A DNA stretch of 64,000 nucleotides from Cohnella sp. GbtcB17 (lineage in GTDB: Bacteria; Bacillota; Bacilli; Paenibacillales; Paenibacillaceae), in the NCBI RefSeq assembly GCF_019091135.1, contig NZ_JAGXJW010000028.1:1-64000 (forward strand), given 5' to 3'. The first letter of the stretch is position 1. Every line of letters starts with the position of its first letter. Below are positions 45,792-53,879 of this stretch, piece after piece. The position numbers were made by a program, and so were the translations under genes. The notes under the pieces were generated by a model. It saw only the letters and a program-made list of their open reading frames with translations. It was not told the origin of the DNA and made no database searches.

Positions 45792-45838
45792 AAAAGAGCG
45801 GCCCCCAGCGTCATTGACGCCAGGGACCGCTCTTTTTC
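45792..45838. terminator. Terminator between array B and the MMPL gene
   Basis: AAAAGAGCGGCCCC and the matching CAGGGACCGCTCTTTTT surround an inner GCGTCATTGACGC stem. It can work in both directions and touches the MMPL stop codon. Confidence 0.75.
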
Positions 45839-48053
45839 ACCCTTGCAGCTTCGCTTTCTCGGTCTGATGTCTCCGTCCCGGCCAGAATGACCGGTCGCCC
45901 AGCAGCGCGGTGATGGCTGGCACGAGGAACGGCCTTACGAGGAACGTATCCAGCAGCACGCCGATCGCGGTGATGACGCCGAACTGCACAAGCACCTGGA
46001 TCGGCAGCGTAGCGAGCACAGCGAACGTGCCGGCCAGGATGAGACCGGCCGAGGCAATGACGCCGCCCGTTTCGCCCACGCCTTCGCGGATCGCGTCCCG
46101 AAGCGGCAACTCCTTGCGCTTGCGCCAGATGCTGGAGATCATGAAGATGTTGTAGTCTTCTCCGAGCGCCACCAGGAATACGAACGAGTACAACGGGATG
46201 GAGCCCTGGATCGCGTCTGCGCCGAACAGATAATGGATGACGAGCCAGCCCAGTCCGAGCGCGGAAAAATAAGATAGGATGACGGTGCCGACCAAGTAGA
46301 CGGTCGCGACGACGGAGCGTAAATAAAGGAGCAGCAGGAGCGCGATCAGTGCGATGACGACCGGCAAAATCAGCCGCGTATCCCGTTCGCCGGTTTCTTT
46401 CGTATCGTACTGATCTGCCGTTTGTCCAGAGATCCATACATGTTCGGCAGCTCTGGCATCTCCCGCCTCGGCGAGCGCCGCGCTTGCGGTTTTGCGCAGC
46501 TCGGGAATTTTGTCCAGCGCCTCCAGCGCGTACGGATTGAGCGCTAGCTCGACGTCATAGGCGACGATTTGCGCATTTTTCTGCCCTTCGACGGGGTCGG
46601 AGACGCGGTTTACATAGGGCAGGCTAGCCAGCTTTTCCGCCAATCCGGTGTCTTTACCTCCCGTATCGACGATAACTTTGACCGGCGCAAGTTCGCCCTC
46701 GGAAAATTGGGAGCCGATTAGTGCGTAGCCTTCTCGAGACTCCATCGTGGAGGGAAACGACGATAGGATGTCGTACGTGAATTTGATCTGACTCGATACG
46801 CCCGCGAGCAGCGCAAGGCATAGAACCGAGACGAGGGCGATGAGGCCCGGCCGCTTTACGACAAGCGTGCCTGTGCGGTAGCGGGGCGCCGCTTCGGGAG
46901 CGGGCTTCGGCTTGCCGCGCTTTGCGGCCCGCTCCTCGCGCATCTGCTGCGTGCGCGGCACGAACGGCCAGAAGGAGGTGCGGCCGATGATGGCGAGCAG
47001 CGCAGGCACAAGCGTCAGGCTGGCGATGCTCATAATAAAAATCGCGATGCTAAACGGCGCGGCGAACCGGCGGAACGCGCCGTATTCGGCGAGCAGCAGC
47101 GTGAGCAGGGCGATCACGACGGTGATGCCGCTCATCGCGACGGCGCCGGAGGCGTCCGTCAGCGCGGAGCGAAGCGCCTTCCCTCTATCGGGCTCATGCT
47201 TCAGCAACTGTCGGAAACGAGAGATCAGGAACAGGCAGTAATCGGTTCCGGCGCCGAACAGAAGCACCGTCATAATCGATATGCCCTGCGAGTCGACCAC
47301 GATCCAGCCTTCGCGGGCGAGGAAGCCGAGGAGCGGACTGATGACGCCGTAGGCAAAGCCGACGCCGATAAGCGGGATAAAGGCAAGAATCGGCGACCGG
47401 TAAATCAGCAGCAGCAAAATGAGCACGAGCAGAACGGTGCCCATGAGCAGCGCGAAGTCGGCGTTCTTGAAAAGTCCCGTGGCGTCGATCTGAATGCCCA
47501 CCGGACCGGTGACGCGTGCGCTGAGCGCATCCTCCCGGTCGGTCTTGGCTTCGAACGGGTCGCTGCCGATCAGGGCCGCTGTTTGTTTTTTCAGCTCCGC
47601 GACGCCTTCCTTCAGCTGGTCCGTATCCGCGTTCTTGTCGAAAAATACAGGCGTAACGAGCGTGCTGCCATCTTCGGAAAGCTGAGCTTTGAGCGCGGCG
47701 GCGGGCAGTTGATGGAGAGGGGGAACCGCGGTCTGATGAGGAACCGGCGCGCTCGTCCATTGTCCCGCCAGCTTGCGCAAAATATCCAAATCGCCTTCAG
47801 CAAGTCCGCCTTCCCTGTGCCATACGATTAATGCCGGAACGTCCGCGCCGCTCGCGAACTCCCGCTCGGCGACGGCGGCCGCCTGAACGGAGGGTCTGCC
47901 GTCGGACAGATTCGGCGCGTTGTTAGTCTCGTGCTTGCCGACCTGCGGCAGCAGCACGCTTAATAGGGCGGCTGCGGCGATCCATAATGCGAGCGTCACC
48001 CAGCGGCCGATCGGGCCGGTAATCCCTTTTCCATGAACGCGTGCTTCCTTCAC
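45837..48053 (-). CDS. MMPL-family (RND-type) membrane transporter
   Basis: A 738-residue transporter with about 12 helices in two repeats, each a helix, a roughly 150-residue extracytoplasmic loop and a five-helix bundle. The first bundle contains GAGTDYCLFLISRFRQ, the typical MMPL motif; the second has ALGEDYNIFMISSIWRKR. Relatives (YdfJ, MmpL) export lipids or drugs. The GTG start at 48053 has GGGGGAGC upstream and gives the family N-terminus. It is divergent from a TetR gene, so repression by that regulator with ligand-dependent release is likely. Confidence 0.9.
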   Translation of the reverse strand: MKEARVHGKGITGPIGRWVTLALWIAAAALLSVLLPQVGKHETNNAPNLSDGRPSVQAAAVAEREFASGADVPALIVWHREGGLAEGDLDILRKLAGQWTSAPVPHQTAVPPLHQLPAAALKAQLSEDGSTLVTPVFFDKNADTDQLKEGVAELKKQTAALIGSDPFEAKTDREDALSARVTGPVGIQIDATGLFKNADFALLMGTVLLVLILLLLIYRSPILAFIPLIGVGFAYGVISPLLGFLAREGWIVVDSQGISIMTVLLFGAGTDYCLFLISRFRQLLKHEPDRGKALRSALTDASGAVAMSGITVVIALLTLLLAEYGAFRRFAAPFSIAIFIMSIASLTLVPALLAIIGRTSFWPFVPRTQQMREERAAKRGKPKPAPEAAPRYRTGTLVVKRPGLIALVSVLCLALLAGVSSQIKFTYDILSSFPSTMESREGYALIGSQFSEGELAPVKVIVDTGGKDTGLAEKLASLPYVNRVSDPVEGQKNAQIVAYDVELALNPYALEALDKIPELRKTASAALAEAGDARAAEHVWISGQTADQYDTKETGERDTRLILPVVIALIALLLLLYLRSVVATVYLVGTVILSYFSALGLGWLVIHYLFGADAIQGSIPLYSFVFLVALGEDYNIFMISSIWRKRKELPLRDAIREGVGETGGVIASAGLILAGTFAVLATLPIQVLVQFGVITAIGVLLDTFLVRPFLVPAITALLGDRSFWPGRRHQTEKAKLQG

Positions 48054-48080
48054 TTGCGCTCCCCCTCGCGATTCGATTGC

Positions 48081-48109
48081 GTTATAATAAGTGATATGGT
48101 TGCCGTCAA
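48081..48109 (-). promoter_or_regulatory. SigA-type promoter of the MMPL gene
   Basis: On the minus strand TTGACG - 17 bases - TATAAC lies about 28 bases ahead of the MMPL start. The divergent TetR gene begins 58 bases away, so the regulator probably binds in this interval; no clear palindrome was found. Confidence 0.65.
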
Positions 48110-48166
48110 TAATTATATATACCGGAAGGTTAATATTGCAACACGTTTGAGAGGAAGGCGCGGCAT

Positions 48167-48772
48167 GTGAATCAGAAACGTACGGGAAGGGCCCCGGGTC
48201 GGCCAAAAGGGAGCACGGACAGCAGGGCGGTTTTGCTCGGCGCGGCCTCGGCTCTTTTTATGGAATTCGGCTACGAGCCGGTATCGCTGAATCAGATCGC
48301 GGAGCGGGCCGGCGTGACCAAGGCTTCGATCTATTATTATTTCAGCGGCAAGCCGGAGCTGTTCGCAGCTTCCGTCATCGAGATGATGGGGCGCATCTGC
48401 GTCTTTACGCGGCGGATTCTCGAGCAGGAGGGCACGCTTAGGGAACGGCTGGTCAAGGTGGCGACAGCGAAGATGGCGGACACGCACGTCGAGTTCGAAT
48501 CGATGATGCGCGAAGCGATCGCCTCGCTCAGCGAGGAGCAGCGGCGCGACATTCGCGAAGCGGAGCACCGCATTCACGAAGTGCTGGCGGAGTGCTTCGC
48601 CGACGCCGCAGCGAGCGGAGAGATGCGCGGCGGGGAAGATCCGCTTCTGCTGGCGCATGCTTTTTCATCGCTGCTGATGGTCGCGGGCCGCGACGGCGAC
48701 GGCGAGCGAAGGGAAGATCTGCCCGAACGGATCGTCGATCTTTTCTGGCAAGGAGCGGGACCGCGAGCTTGA
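48167..48772 (+). CDS. TetR/AcrR family transcriptional regulator
   Basis: A 201-residue one-component regulator. The N-terminal helix-turn-helix is SLNQIAERAGVTKASIYYYF (about 45-64), and the C-terminal ligand domain is variable. The GTG at 48167 follows AGGAAGG; an overlapping ATG at 48165 is followed at once by a stop. It is divergent from the MMPL transporter and most likely controls it. Its stop codon lies inside the leuS promoter. Confidence 0.88.
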   Translation: MNQKRTGRAPGRPKGSTDSRAVLLGAASALFMEFGYEPVSLNQIAERAGVTKASIYYYFSGKPELFAASVIEMMGRICVFTRRILEQEGTLRERLVKVATAKMADTHVEFESMMREAIASLSEEQRRDIREAEHRIHEVLAECFADAAASGEMRGGEDPLLLAHAFSSLLMVAGRDGDGERREDLPERIVDLFWQGAGPRA

Positions 48773-48798
48773 CATTGATCGACGGCAACCGCTATAAT
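48769..48798 (+). promoter_or_regulatory. Consensus SigA promoter of the leuS leader
   Basis: Perfect TTGACA and TATAAT separated by 18 bases; the -35 box overlaps the tetR stop codon. Confidence 0.85.
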
Positions 48799-48804
48799 CG
48801 AGGA

Positions 48805-49081
48805 AATAACGGCTAAGAAGAGGAAAAGTAATCGCTCAGCGTCACCCAGAGAACCGGCGGAGGGTGCAAGCCGGCTGACGTCAGCGACGAACTCGCCTTG
48901 GAGCCCCGCGTTCAATCCATGCCAGGCCATGTGCCTTGGCGGGCAAGCGCGGCGAGTCCCTCCGCGTTAAGGAGGAAGAGTGGACGGCATGCCCAAGCAG
49001 GGCTAACGTCAACTAGGGTGGTACCGCGAGTTTAACCTCTCGTCCCTAGCGTGATTTCGCTGGGGGCGAGAGGTTTTTTGG
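48805..49081 (+). promoter_or_regulatory. T-box riboswitch leader of leuS
   Basis: The T-box core AGGGTGGTACCGCG is at 49015-49028. The stem I landmarks CCCAGAGAACCGGCGG and GGGTGCAAGCCGG are present, followed by GAACTCGCCTTGGAGC, in which CTC (48892-48894) is the probable leucine specifier. The terminator AACCTCTCGTCCC ... GGGGCGAGAGGTT plus TTTTTT lies at 49034-49080. Uncharged tRNA-Leu should stabilise the antiterminator and switch leuS on. Confidence 0.92.
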
Positions 49082-49113
49082 TTTTTAACGAGCAGTCAGA
49101 CGGAAGGGGCAGC

Positions 49114-51558
49114 ATGACCATGGTACAAGACAACAATCAACCCGGCTACAAGCCGCAGACGCTGGAGCCCAAGTGGCAGCGCTACTGGGACGAACACAAG
49201 ACGTTCCGCACGACGGAGGACCCGGGCAAGGAAAAGTTTTACGCGCTCGATATGTTCCCGTATCCATCCGGTGCCGGCCTGCACGTCGGGCATCCCGAAG
49301 GCTATACGGCGACCGATATCGTCAGCCGCTACAAGCGCATGCGCGGGTACAACGTGCTCCATCCAATGGGCTGGGACGCGTTCGGCCTGCCGGCCGAGCA
49401 GTACGCGCTCCAGACGGGGCGGCATCCGCGCGAGATCACGGTGGAGAATATCGACAACTTCCGCCGCCAGATCAAGTCGCTCGGCTTCTCGTACGATTGG
49501 GACCGCGAGTTCAGCACGACCGATCCCGACTATTACAAGTGGACCCAGTGGATTTTTATCCAGCTGTATAAAAAGGGACTCGCCTACGTCGCCGAAGTGC
49601 CGGTCAACTGGTGCCCGGCGCTCGGTACGGTGCTTGCGAACGAAGAGGTCATCAACGGGCTGAGCGAGCGCGGCAACCATCCGGTCATCCGCAAGCCGAT
49701 GCGCCAATGGATGCTCAAGATTACCGAATACGCCGAACGGCTGCTCGAGGATCTCGAGGAGCTCGACTGGTCGGAGAGCATCAAGGACATGCAGCGCAAC
49801 TGGATCGGCAAGTCGACGGGGGCCGAGGTCACATTTGCGATCGACGGCCACGCGGACGCCGCCCTCACGGTGTTCACGACGCGCCCGGATACGCTGTTCG
49901 GCGCGACGTATTGCGTGCTGGCGCCGGAGCACGAGCTCGTGTCGGCGATCGCTTCGCCCGAGCAGAAGGCGGACGTCGAGGCTTATGTCGAGCAGGCTGC
50001 GCGCAAGAGCGACCTCGAACGCACCGACCTGGCGAAGGATAAGACGGGCGTGTTCACCGGCGCCTATGCGGTCAACCCGGTGAACGGCGAGCTCGTGCCG
50101 GTCTGGATCGCGGACTACGTGCTCGGCGGTTACGGTACGGGCGCGATCATGGCCGTGCCTGCCCACGACGAGCGGGACTGGGCGTTTGCGAAGAAATTCG
50201 GGCTGCCGATCGTCGAGGTCGTCAGCGGCGGCAACGTCGAAGAAGCGGCGCATACCGGAGAAGGAGAGCACGTCAACTCGGGCTTCCTGAACGGCCTGTC
50301 TACCGCCGACGCGATCGCCAAGAGCATCGCCTGGCTGGAGGAGCAGGGCAAGGGACGCGGCAAGGTTACGTACAGGCTGCGCGATTGGCTGTTCAGCCGC
50401 CAGCGCTATTGGGGCGAGCCGATCCCGGTGCTGCACTTTGAGGACGGCAGCATGGAGACGGTGCCGGAGGAAGAGCTTCCGCTGCTGCTGCCGGAGGTTG
50501 ACGCGATCACGCCGTCGGGCACGGGCGAATCGCCGCTCGCGACCGTCGAGGATTGGGTGAACGTGACGCTGCCGGACGGCCGCAAGGCGCGCCGGGAGAC
50601 GAATACGATGCCGCAGTGGGCGGGCAGCTGCTGGTATTACCTGCGGTTCATCGATCCGAAAAACGCGGACGCGATCTGCGATCCGGCCAAGCAGCGGGAA
50701 TGGCTGCCGGTCGATCTGTACATCGGCGGCGCCGAGCATGCCGTGCTTCACTTGCTCTACGCGCGATTCTGGCATAAAGTGCTGTACGATCTGGGCGTCG
50801 TGGCCACCAAGGAGCCGTTCCACAAGCTCGTCAACCAGGGTATGATACTCGGCACGAACAACGAAAAGATGTCCAAGTCGCGGGGCAACGTCATCAACCC
50901 CGACGACATCGTCAGCGAGTTCGGTGCGGATACGCTGCGCGTGTACGAGATGTTCATGGGGCCGCTCGAAGCGACCAAACCGTGGAATACGAACGGCGTC
51001 GAGGGCATGTACCGCTTCCTCGGCCGCGTATGGCGCCTGTTCGTCGGAGAGAATGGCGAGCTTAGCGAAAAGATCAAGGATACGGCGGGCGAAGAAGCGT
51101 TCCGCAGAACGTGGCATCGTTCGGTCAAAAAAATTACCGAGGACTACGAAGGCCTTCGCTTTAACACGGCGATCAGCCAGCTCATGATCTTCGTCAACGA
51201 GGCGTACAAGGTCGAGGAGCTGCCGAAGCAGGCGATGGAGCACTTTGTGCAGATGCTGTCGCCGATCGCGCCGCATATCGCCGAGGAGCTCTGGGAGAAG
51301 CTCGGCCATACGGAGAGCGTGACCTATGCGGCTTGGCCGTCCTACGACGCCGAGCTGACGGTCGACGCCGAAGTCGAGATCGCCGTCCAGGTCAACGGCA
51401 AGATCGTGGATCGCGTATCTGTCGCGGCGGATCTTGAGGGAGAGGCGCTGCAGGAAGCGGCGCTCGCGCTGGATAAAGTGAAGGCGGTCACGGAAGGCAA
51501 GACGGTGCGCAAGATCATCGCGGTTAAGGGCAAGCTCGTCAACATCGTAGCGAACTGA
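49114..51558 (+). CDS. leuS: Leucyl-tRNA synthetase
   Basis: A class I synthetase of 814 residues, the usual bacterial length. The HIGH signature is HVGH (57-60) in [19 protein letters not shown] is at 585-589. The CP1 editing domain (about 220-420) contains the threonine-rich [12 protein letters not shown] and the conserved [13 protein letters not shown]. Start: the ATG at 49114 after GGAAGGGGC; longer upstream frames run through the T-box terminator. Confidence 0.98.
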   Translation: MTMVQDNNQPGYKPQTLEPKWQRYWDEHKTFRTTEDPGKEKFYALDMFPYPSGAGLHVGHPEGYTATDIVSRYKRMRGYNVLHPMGWDAFGLPAEQYALQTGRHPREITVENIDNFRRQIKSLGFSYDWDREFSTTDPDYYKWTQWIFIQLYKKGLAYVAEVPVNWCPALGTVLANEEVINGLSERGNHPVIRKPMRQWMLKITEYAERLLEDLEELDWSESIKDMQRNWIGKSTGAEVTFAIDGHADAALTVFTTRPDTLFGATYCVLAPEHELVSAIASPEQKADVEAYVEQAARKSDLERTDLAKDKTGVFTGAYAVNPVNGELVPVWIADYVLGGYGTGAIMAVPAHDERDWAFAKKFGLPIVEVVSGGNVEEAAHTGEGEHVNSGFLNGLSTADAIAKSIAWLEEQGKGRGKVTYRLRDWLFSRQRYWGEPIPVLHFEDGSMETVPEEELPLLLPEVDAITPSGTGESPLATVEDWVNVTLPDGRKARRETNTMPQWAGSCWYYLRFIDPKNADAICDPAKQREWLPVDLYIGGAEHAVLHLLYARFWHKVLYDLGVVATKEPFHKLVNQGMILGTNNEKMSKSRGNVINPDDIVSEFGADTLRVYEMFMGPLEATKPWNTNGVEGMYRFLGRVWRLFVGENGELSEKIKDTAGEEAFRRTWHRSVKKITEDYEGLRFNTAISQLMIFVNEAYKVEELPKQAMEHFVQMLSPIAPHIAEELWEKLGHTESVTYAAWPSYDAELTVDAEVEIAVQVNGKIVDRVSVAADLEGEALQEAALALDKVKAVTEGKTVRKIIAVKGKLVNIVAN

Positions 51559-51564
51559 CACGTC

Positions 51565-51600
51565 AAGGGCGGCCCGTCTGAATCGTCGGGCCGCCCTTTG
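51565..51600. terminator. Terminator between convergent leuS and comER
   Basis: AAGGGCGGCCCG and CGGGCCGCCCTT are perfect 12-bp inverted repeats around a 10-base loop, seven bases after the leuS stop, with TTT following. Confidence 0.8.
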
Positions 51601-51659
51601 CGCTGTTCTGCGGTTGCCGCGCCTCGCTCGCCGGCCGGCCTCCGGCTCGATTAGTCAGC

Positions 51660-52496
51660 CTAATCGGACCGGAAGGACTGCTCGGAGAGCGAGGCTTCAA
51701 CCTTGATCAGATCCTCCGCGAACTTGTCGTGCGTTTTCCGCATCACCTTGCGGAAGGCGTCTTGGGTCGACTGGCGCAGTTCTTCCATCGCTACCGCCGT
51801 GATGCCGCCGGGCACGCACACGCGCTCCTGCAGTTCGCGCATCGTGCAGCCCTGCTCCAGCAGCCTTGCCGTGCCGAGCAGCATCTCGGCGCCGACCTTG
51901 GCCGCGACCTCGGGCGTAAGTCCCGCGAATTCGACGGTCGCTTCCACGAATTGCTCCAGCAGGTACGCCATGAAAGCGGGGCCGCAGCTGGACAGGTCCG
52001 AAGCGGCGCGCACGCTGTCTTCGGGCACTTCGATGGGCTCGCTGATGCGCGCGAACATGGAGACGAGGAGCTTTTTGTCGGCAGGCTCGAGCCGCGTGCC
52101 GTACATGAACAGCGAGGCACCGCTCGCTGCGCCGTTGACGATGCTGGGGATGATTTTCGCCGTCTTGCAAGGCGTGAGTCGCTCCAATTGCTCCAGCGTG
52201 ACAGGGCTGGTAATCGACACCAGCAGCTGCTCCGGCCGGAGCAGGTCTCGAATTTCGCCGATGACCGCCCGGTAATCGAGCGGCTTCACGCAGATAAAGA
52301 CGATATCCGCGTCCCGGACGGCTGCCGCGTTCGTCGGCCCGATCCGTAGGCCCGGAAACTGAAGCGCCAGACGTTCCGCTTTGGAGGAGGTGCGAGTCGC
52401 GATCGTCACTTCCGACGGCTCAAAAGCCCGGGCGCGCAGCAAGGCTCCCGCTAGCAGACCGCCCATGCTTCCGGCGCCGATGAAGCCGACCTTCAT
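51660..52496 (-). CDS. comER: ComER, pyrroline-5-carboxylate reductase-like protein
   Basis: A 278-residue NAD(P)-binding protein related to ProC, with the Rossmann motif GFIGAGSMGGLLAG and the C-terminal SCGPAFMAYLLEQF and CVPGGITAVAMEEL. It lies divergent from comEA, exactly as comER does in Bacillus, where it has been linked to sporulation and biofilm control rather than proline synthesis. The synteny favours ComER over ProC. The ATG at 52496 follows GGGGGACC. Confidence 0.88.
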   Translation of the reverse strand: MKVGFIGAGSMGGLLAGALLRARAFEPSEVTIATRTSSKAERLALQFPGLRIGPTNAAAVRDADIVFICVKPLDYRAVIGEIRDLLRPEQLLVSITSPVTLEQLERLTPCKTAKIIPSIVNGAASGASLFMYGTRLEPADKKLLVSMFARISEPIEVPEDSVRAASDLSSCGPAFMAYLLEQFVEATVEFAGLTPEVAAKVGAEMLLGTARLLEQGCTMRELQERVCVPGGITAVAMEELRQSTQDAFRKVMRKTHDKFAEDLIKVEASLSEQSFRSD

Positions 52497-52643
52497 CTGA
52501 GGTCCCCCTCCCGCTATTGACATTATGCATGGCTACTTTCCATTGTATGTCAGTAGGTTTGGCCGACATGACTCGATTTTTTACGCGTTTTGAAATGAGA
52601 TGAATGCCGGTCGTATCCGGTGAAGATCATGGAGGAGAGGCGA

Positions 52644-53225
52644 ATGCGAGGAAATACGGCGCGGAACGCCCGGCTGCGCAGCCGGGCGGCTCTGCTGGCA
52701 GGCGCGGCCGCGGCCGGCCTGCTTGCTTGGGGATGGCTGAGACCGGCGGACGGGAGCGTGCCCGGCTGGGAGCCGGTGAACGCGCAGGTCGCCGCGGCGG
52801 TCGCCAACGCGGAGGTGGAGGGCGGCAAGGCGGAGCGAGCGGGCGGGAAGACCGGCTCTGCGGATGCGTCGTCAGCATCGGCTGCGACCGTCCGGCCCGC
52901 GGACACTAAGGGCGCTGCCGAGCCTACGGCCGGCGGCTCGGCACCGGTGCTTCCGCCTGCCTCGTCATCCGCCAGTCCCGCCTCGAACGCGCTAGAAGAA
53001 GCGCAGTCGCCGGCTGCGGAGTCTGCGGACGGACGGCTCGACATCAACCGGGCGAGCGCCGCAGAGCTGGATGCCCTGCCCGGTATCGGGCCGGCCAAGG
53101 CCGAAGCGATCGTTCAATATCGGAAGGCGCACGGACGCTTCGGGTCGCCGGAAGCGCTGACGGACGTCAAAGGAATCGGGGACAAGCTGCTCGCGAAGCT
53201 GCTGCCTCTCATCAAGGCCGGCTAG
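52644..53225 (+). CDS. comEA: ComEA-like DNA-binding competence protein
   Basis: ComEA binds incoming double-stranded DNA at the cell surface. The 193-residue protein has one N-terminal membrane helix (about 16-35), a long Ala/Ser/Gly/Pro-rich linker (about 40-130) and a C-terminal helix-hairpin-helix pair (LDINRASAAELDALPGIG, then LTDVKGIGDKLLAKL). The SLBB domain normally between helix and linker cannot be recognised. The ATG at 52644 has GGAGGAGAGG upstream; a GTG at 52620 and an ATG at 52629 are alternatives. Confidence 0.85.
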   Translation: MRGNTARNARLRSRAALLAGAAAAGLLAWGWLRPADGSVPGWEPVNAQVAAAVANAEVEGGKAERAGGKTGSADASSASAATVRPADTKGAAEPTAGGSAPVLPPASSSASPASNALEEAQSPAAESADGRLDINRASAAELDALPGIGPAKAEAIVQYRKAHGRFGSPEALTDVKGIGDKLLAKLLPLIKAG

Positions 53226-53268
53226 GGCCGAGCGGCTGTCCGGGATACACAACAGGAGGAGAAGCCAG

Positions 53269-53787
53269 ATGTCGCTTGCGGTTCGCAAGGATTGGGACAC
53301 TTACTTTATGGACATCGCCTTCATGGCGTCGACGCGGTCGCGCTGTCCGAGGCGCCATGTGGGCGCCGTGCTCGTGCAGGGCAAGAAGCTGCTGGGTACG
53401 GCCTACAACGGCGCGCCGATGGGCGTGCCGGACTGCTCGGAGGCCGGTTGCATGATCGTCGAAGAATTTGCGCCCGCGCCGTCGGGCGAACCGGGCGTCA
53501 TGGTCAAAAAGGAGCGCTGCATCCGCACGATCCACGCGGAGCAGAACCTGCTGCTGTTCACGGACCGGATCGACCGGGAAGGCTCGACTGTCTACGTGAC
53601 CGACCAGCCTTGCTGGACGTGTGCGAACATGCTCGCCAACAGCGGCATCGTCGAGATCGTTTTCCACCGCGGCTATCCGAAGGACCACGACAAAGTTTCC
53701 GCGCTGATGGCCGAGCGCCGCATCGTTTTCAGGACGATACCGGATTACGCGCCGCCTCAGGATACGGAAGTTAAGGAAGCCGATTAG
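53269..53787 (+). CDS. comEB: ComEB, deoxycytidylate deaminase family
   Basis: A 172-residue dCMP deaminase-like protein. Zinc ligands are H89 with catalytic E91 (HAEQN) and C115/C118 (PCWTC); a further zinc-binding set is suggested by C26 and H30 (RCPRRH). The enzyme converts dCMP to dUMP. In Bacillus the gene sits between comEA and comEC but is not required for DNA uptake. Spacing from comEA is 43 bases; GGAGGAG precedes the ATG. Confidence 0.93.
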   Translation: MSLAVRKDWDTYFMDIAFMASTRSRCPRRHVGAVLVQGKKLLGTAYNGAPMGVPDCSEAGCMIVEEFAPAPSGEPGVMVKKERCIRTIHAEQNLLLFTDRIDREGSTVYVTDQPCWTCANMLANSGIVEIVFHRGYPKDHDKVSALMAERRIVFRTIPDYAPPQDTEVKEAD

Positions 53788-53821
53788 CGGATCGATAGCC
53801 GAATACGAAAGCAAGCCATGG

Positions 53822-53856
53822 GAAGAACCCTGCTTAAACGCGCAGGGTTCTTTTAT
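53822..53856 (+). terminator. Intrinsic terminator between comEB and comEC
   Basis: AAGAACCCTGC - TTAAAC - GCGCAGGGTTCTT followed by TTATTTTT. It may reduce read-through into comEC, giving it a lower level than comEA/comEB. Confidence 0.8.
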
Positions 53857-53879
53857 TTTTAAGAGAGGAGGGTGCAACG

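Noticed and set aside
49096..51561. 821-residue open frame antisense to leuS
   Set aside because: The sense strand is an unambiguous leucyl-tRNA synthetase; the antisense frame is a codon-bias shadow.
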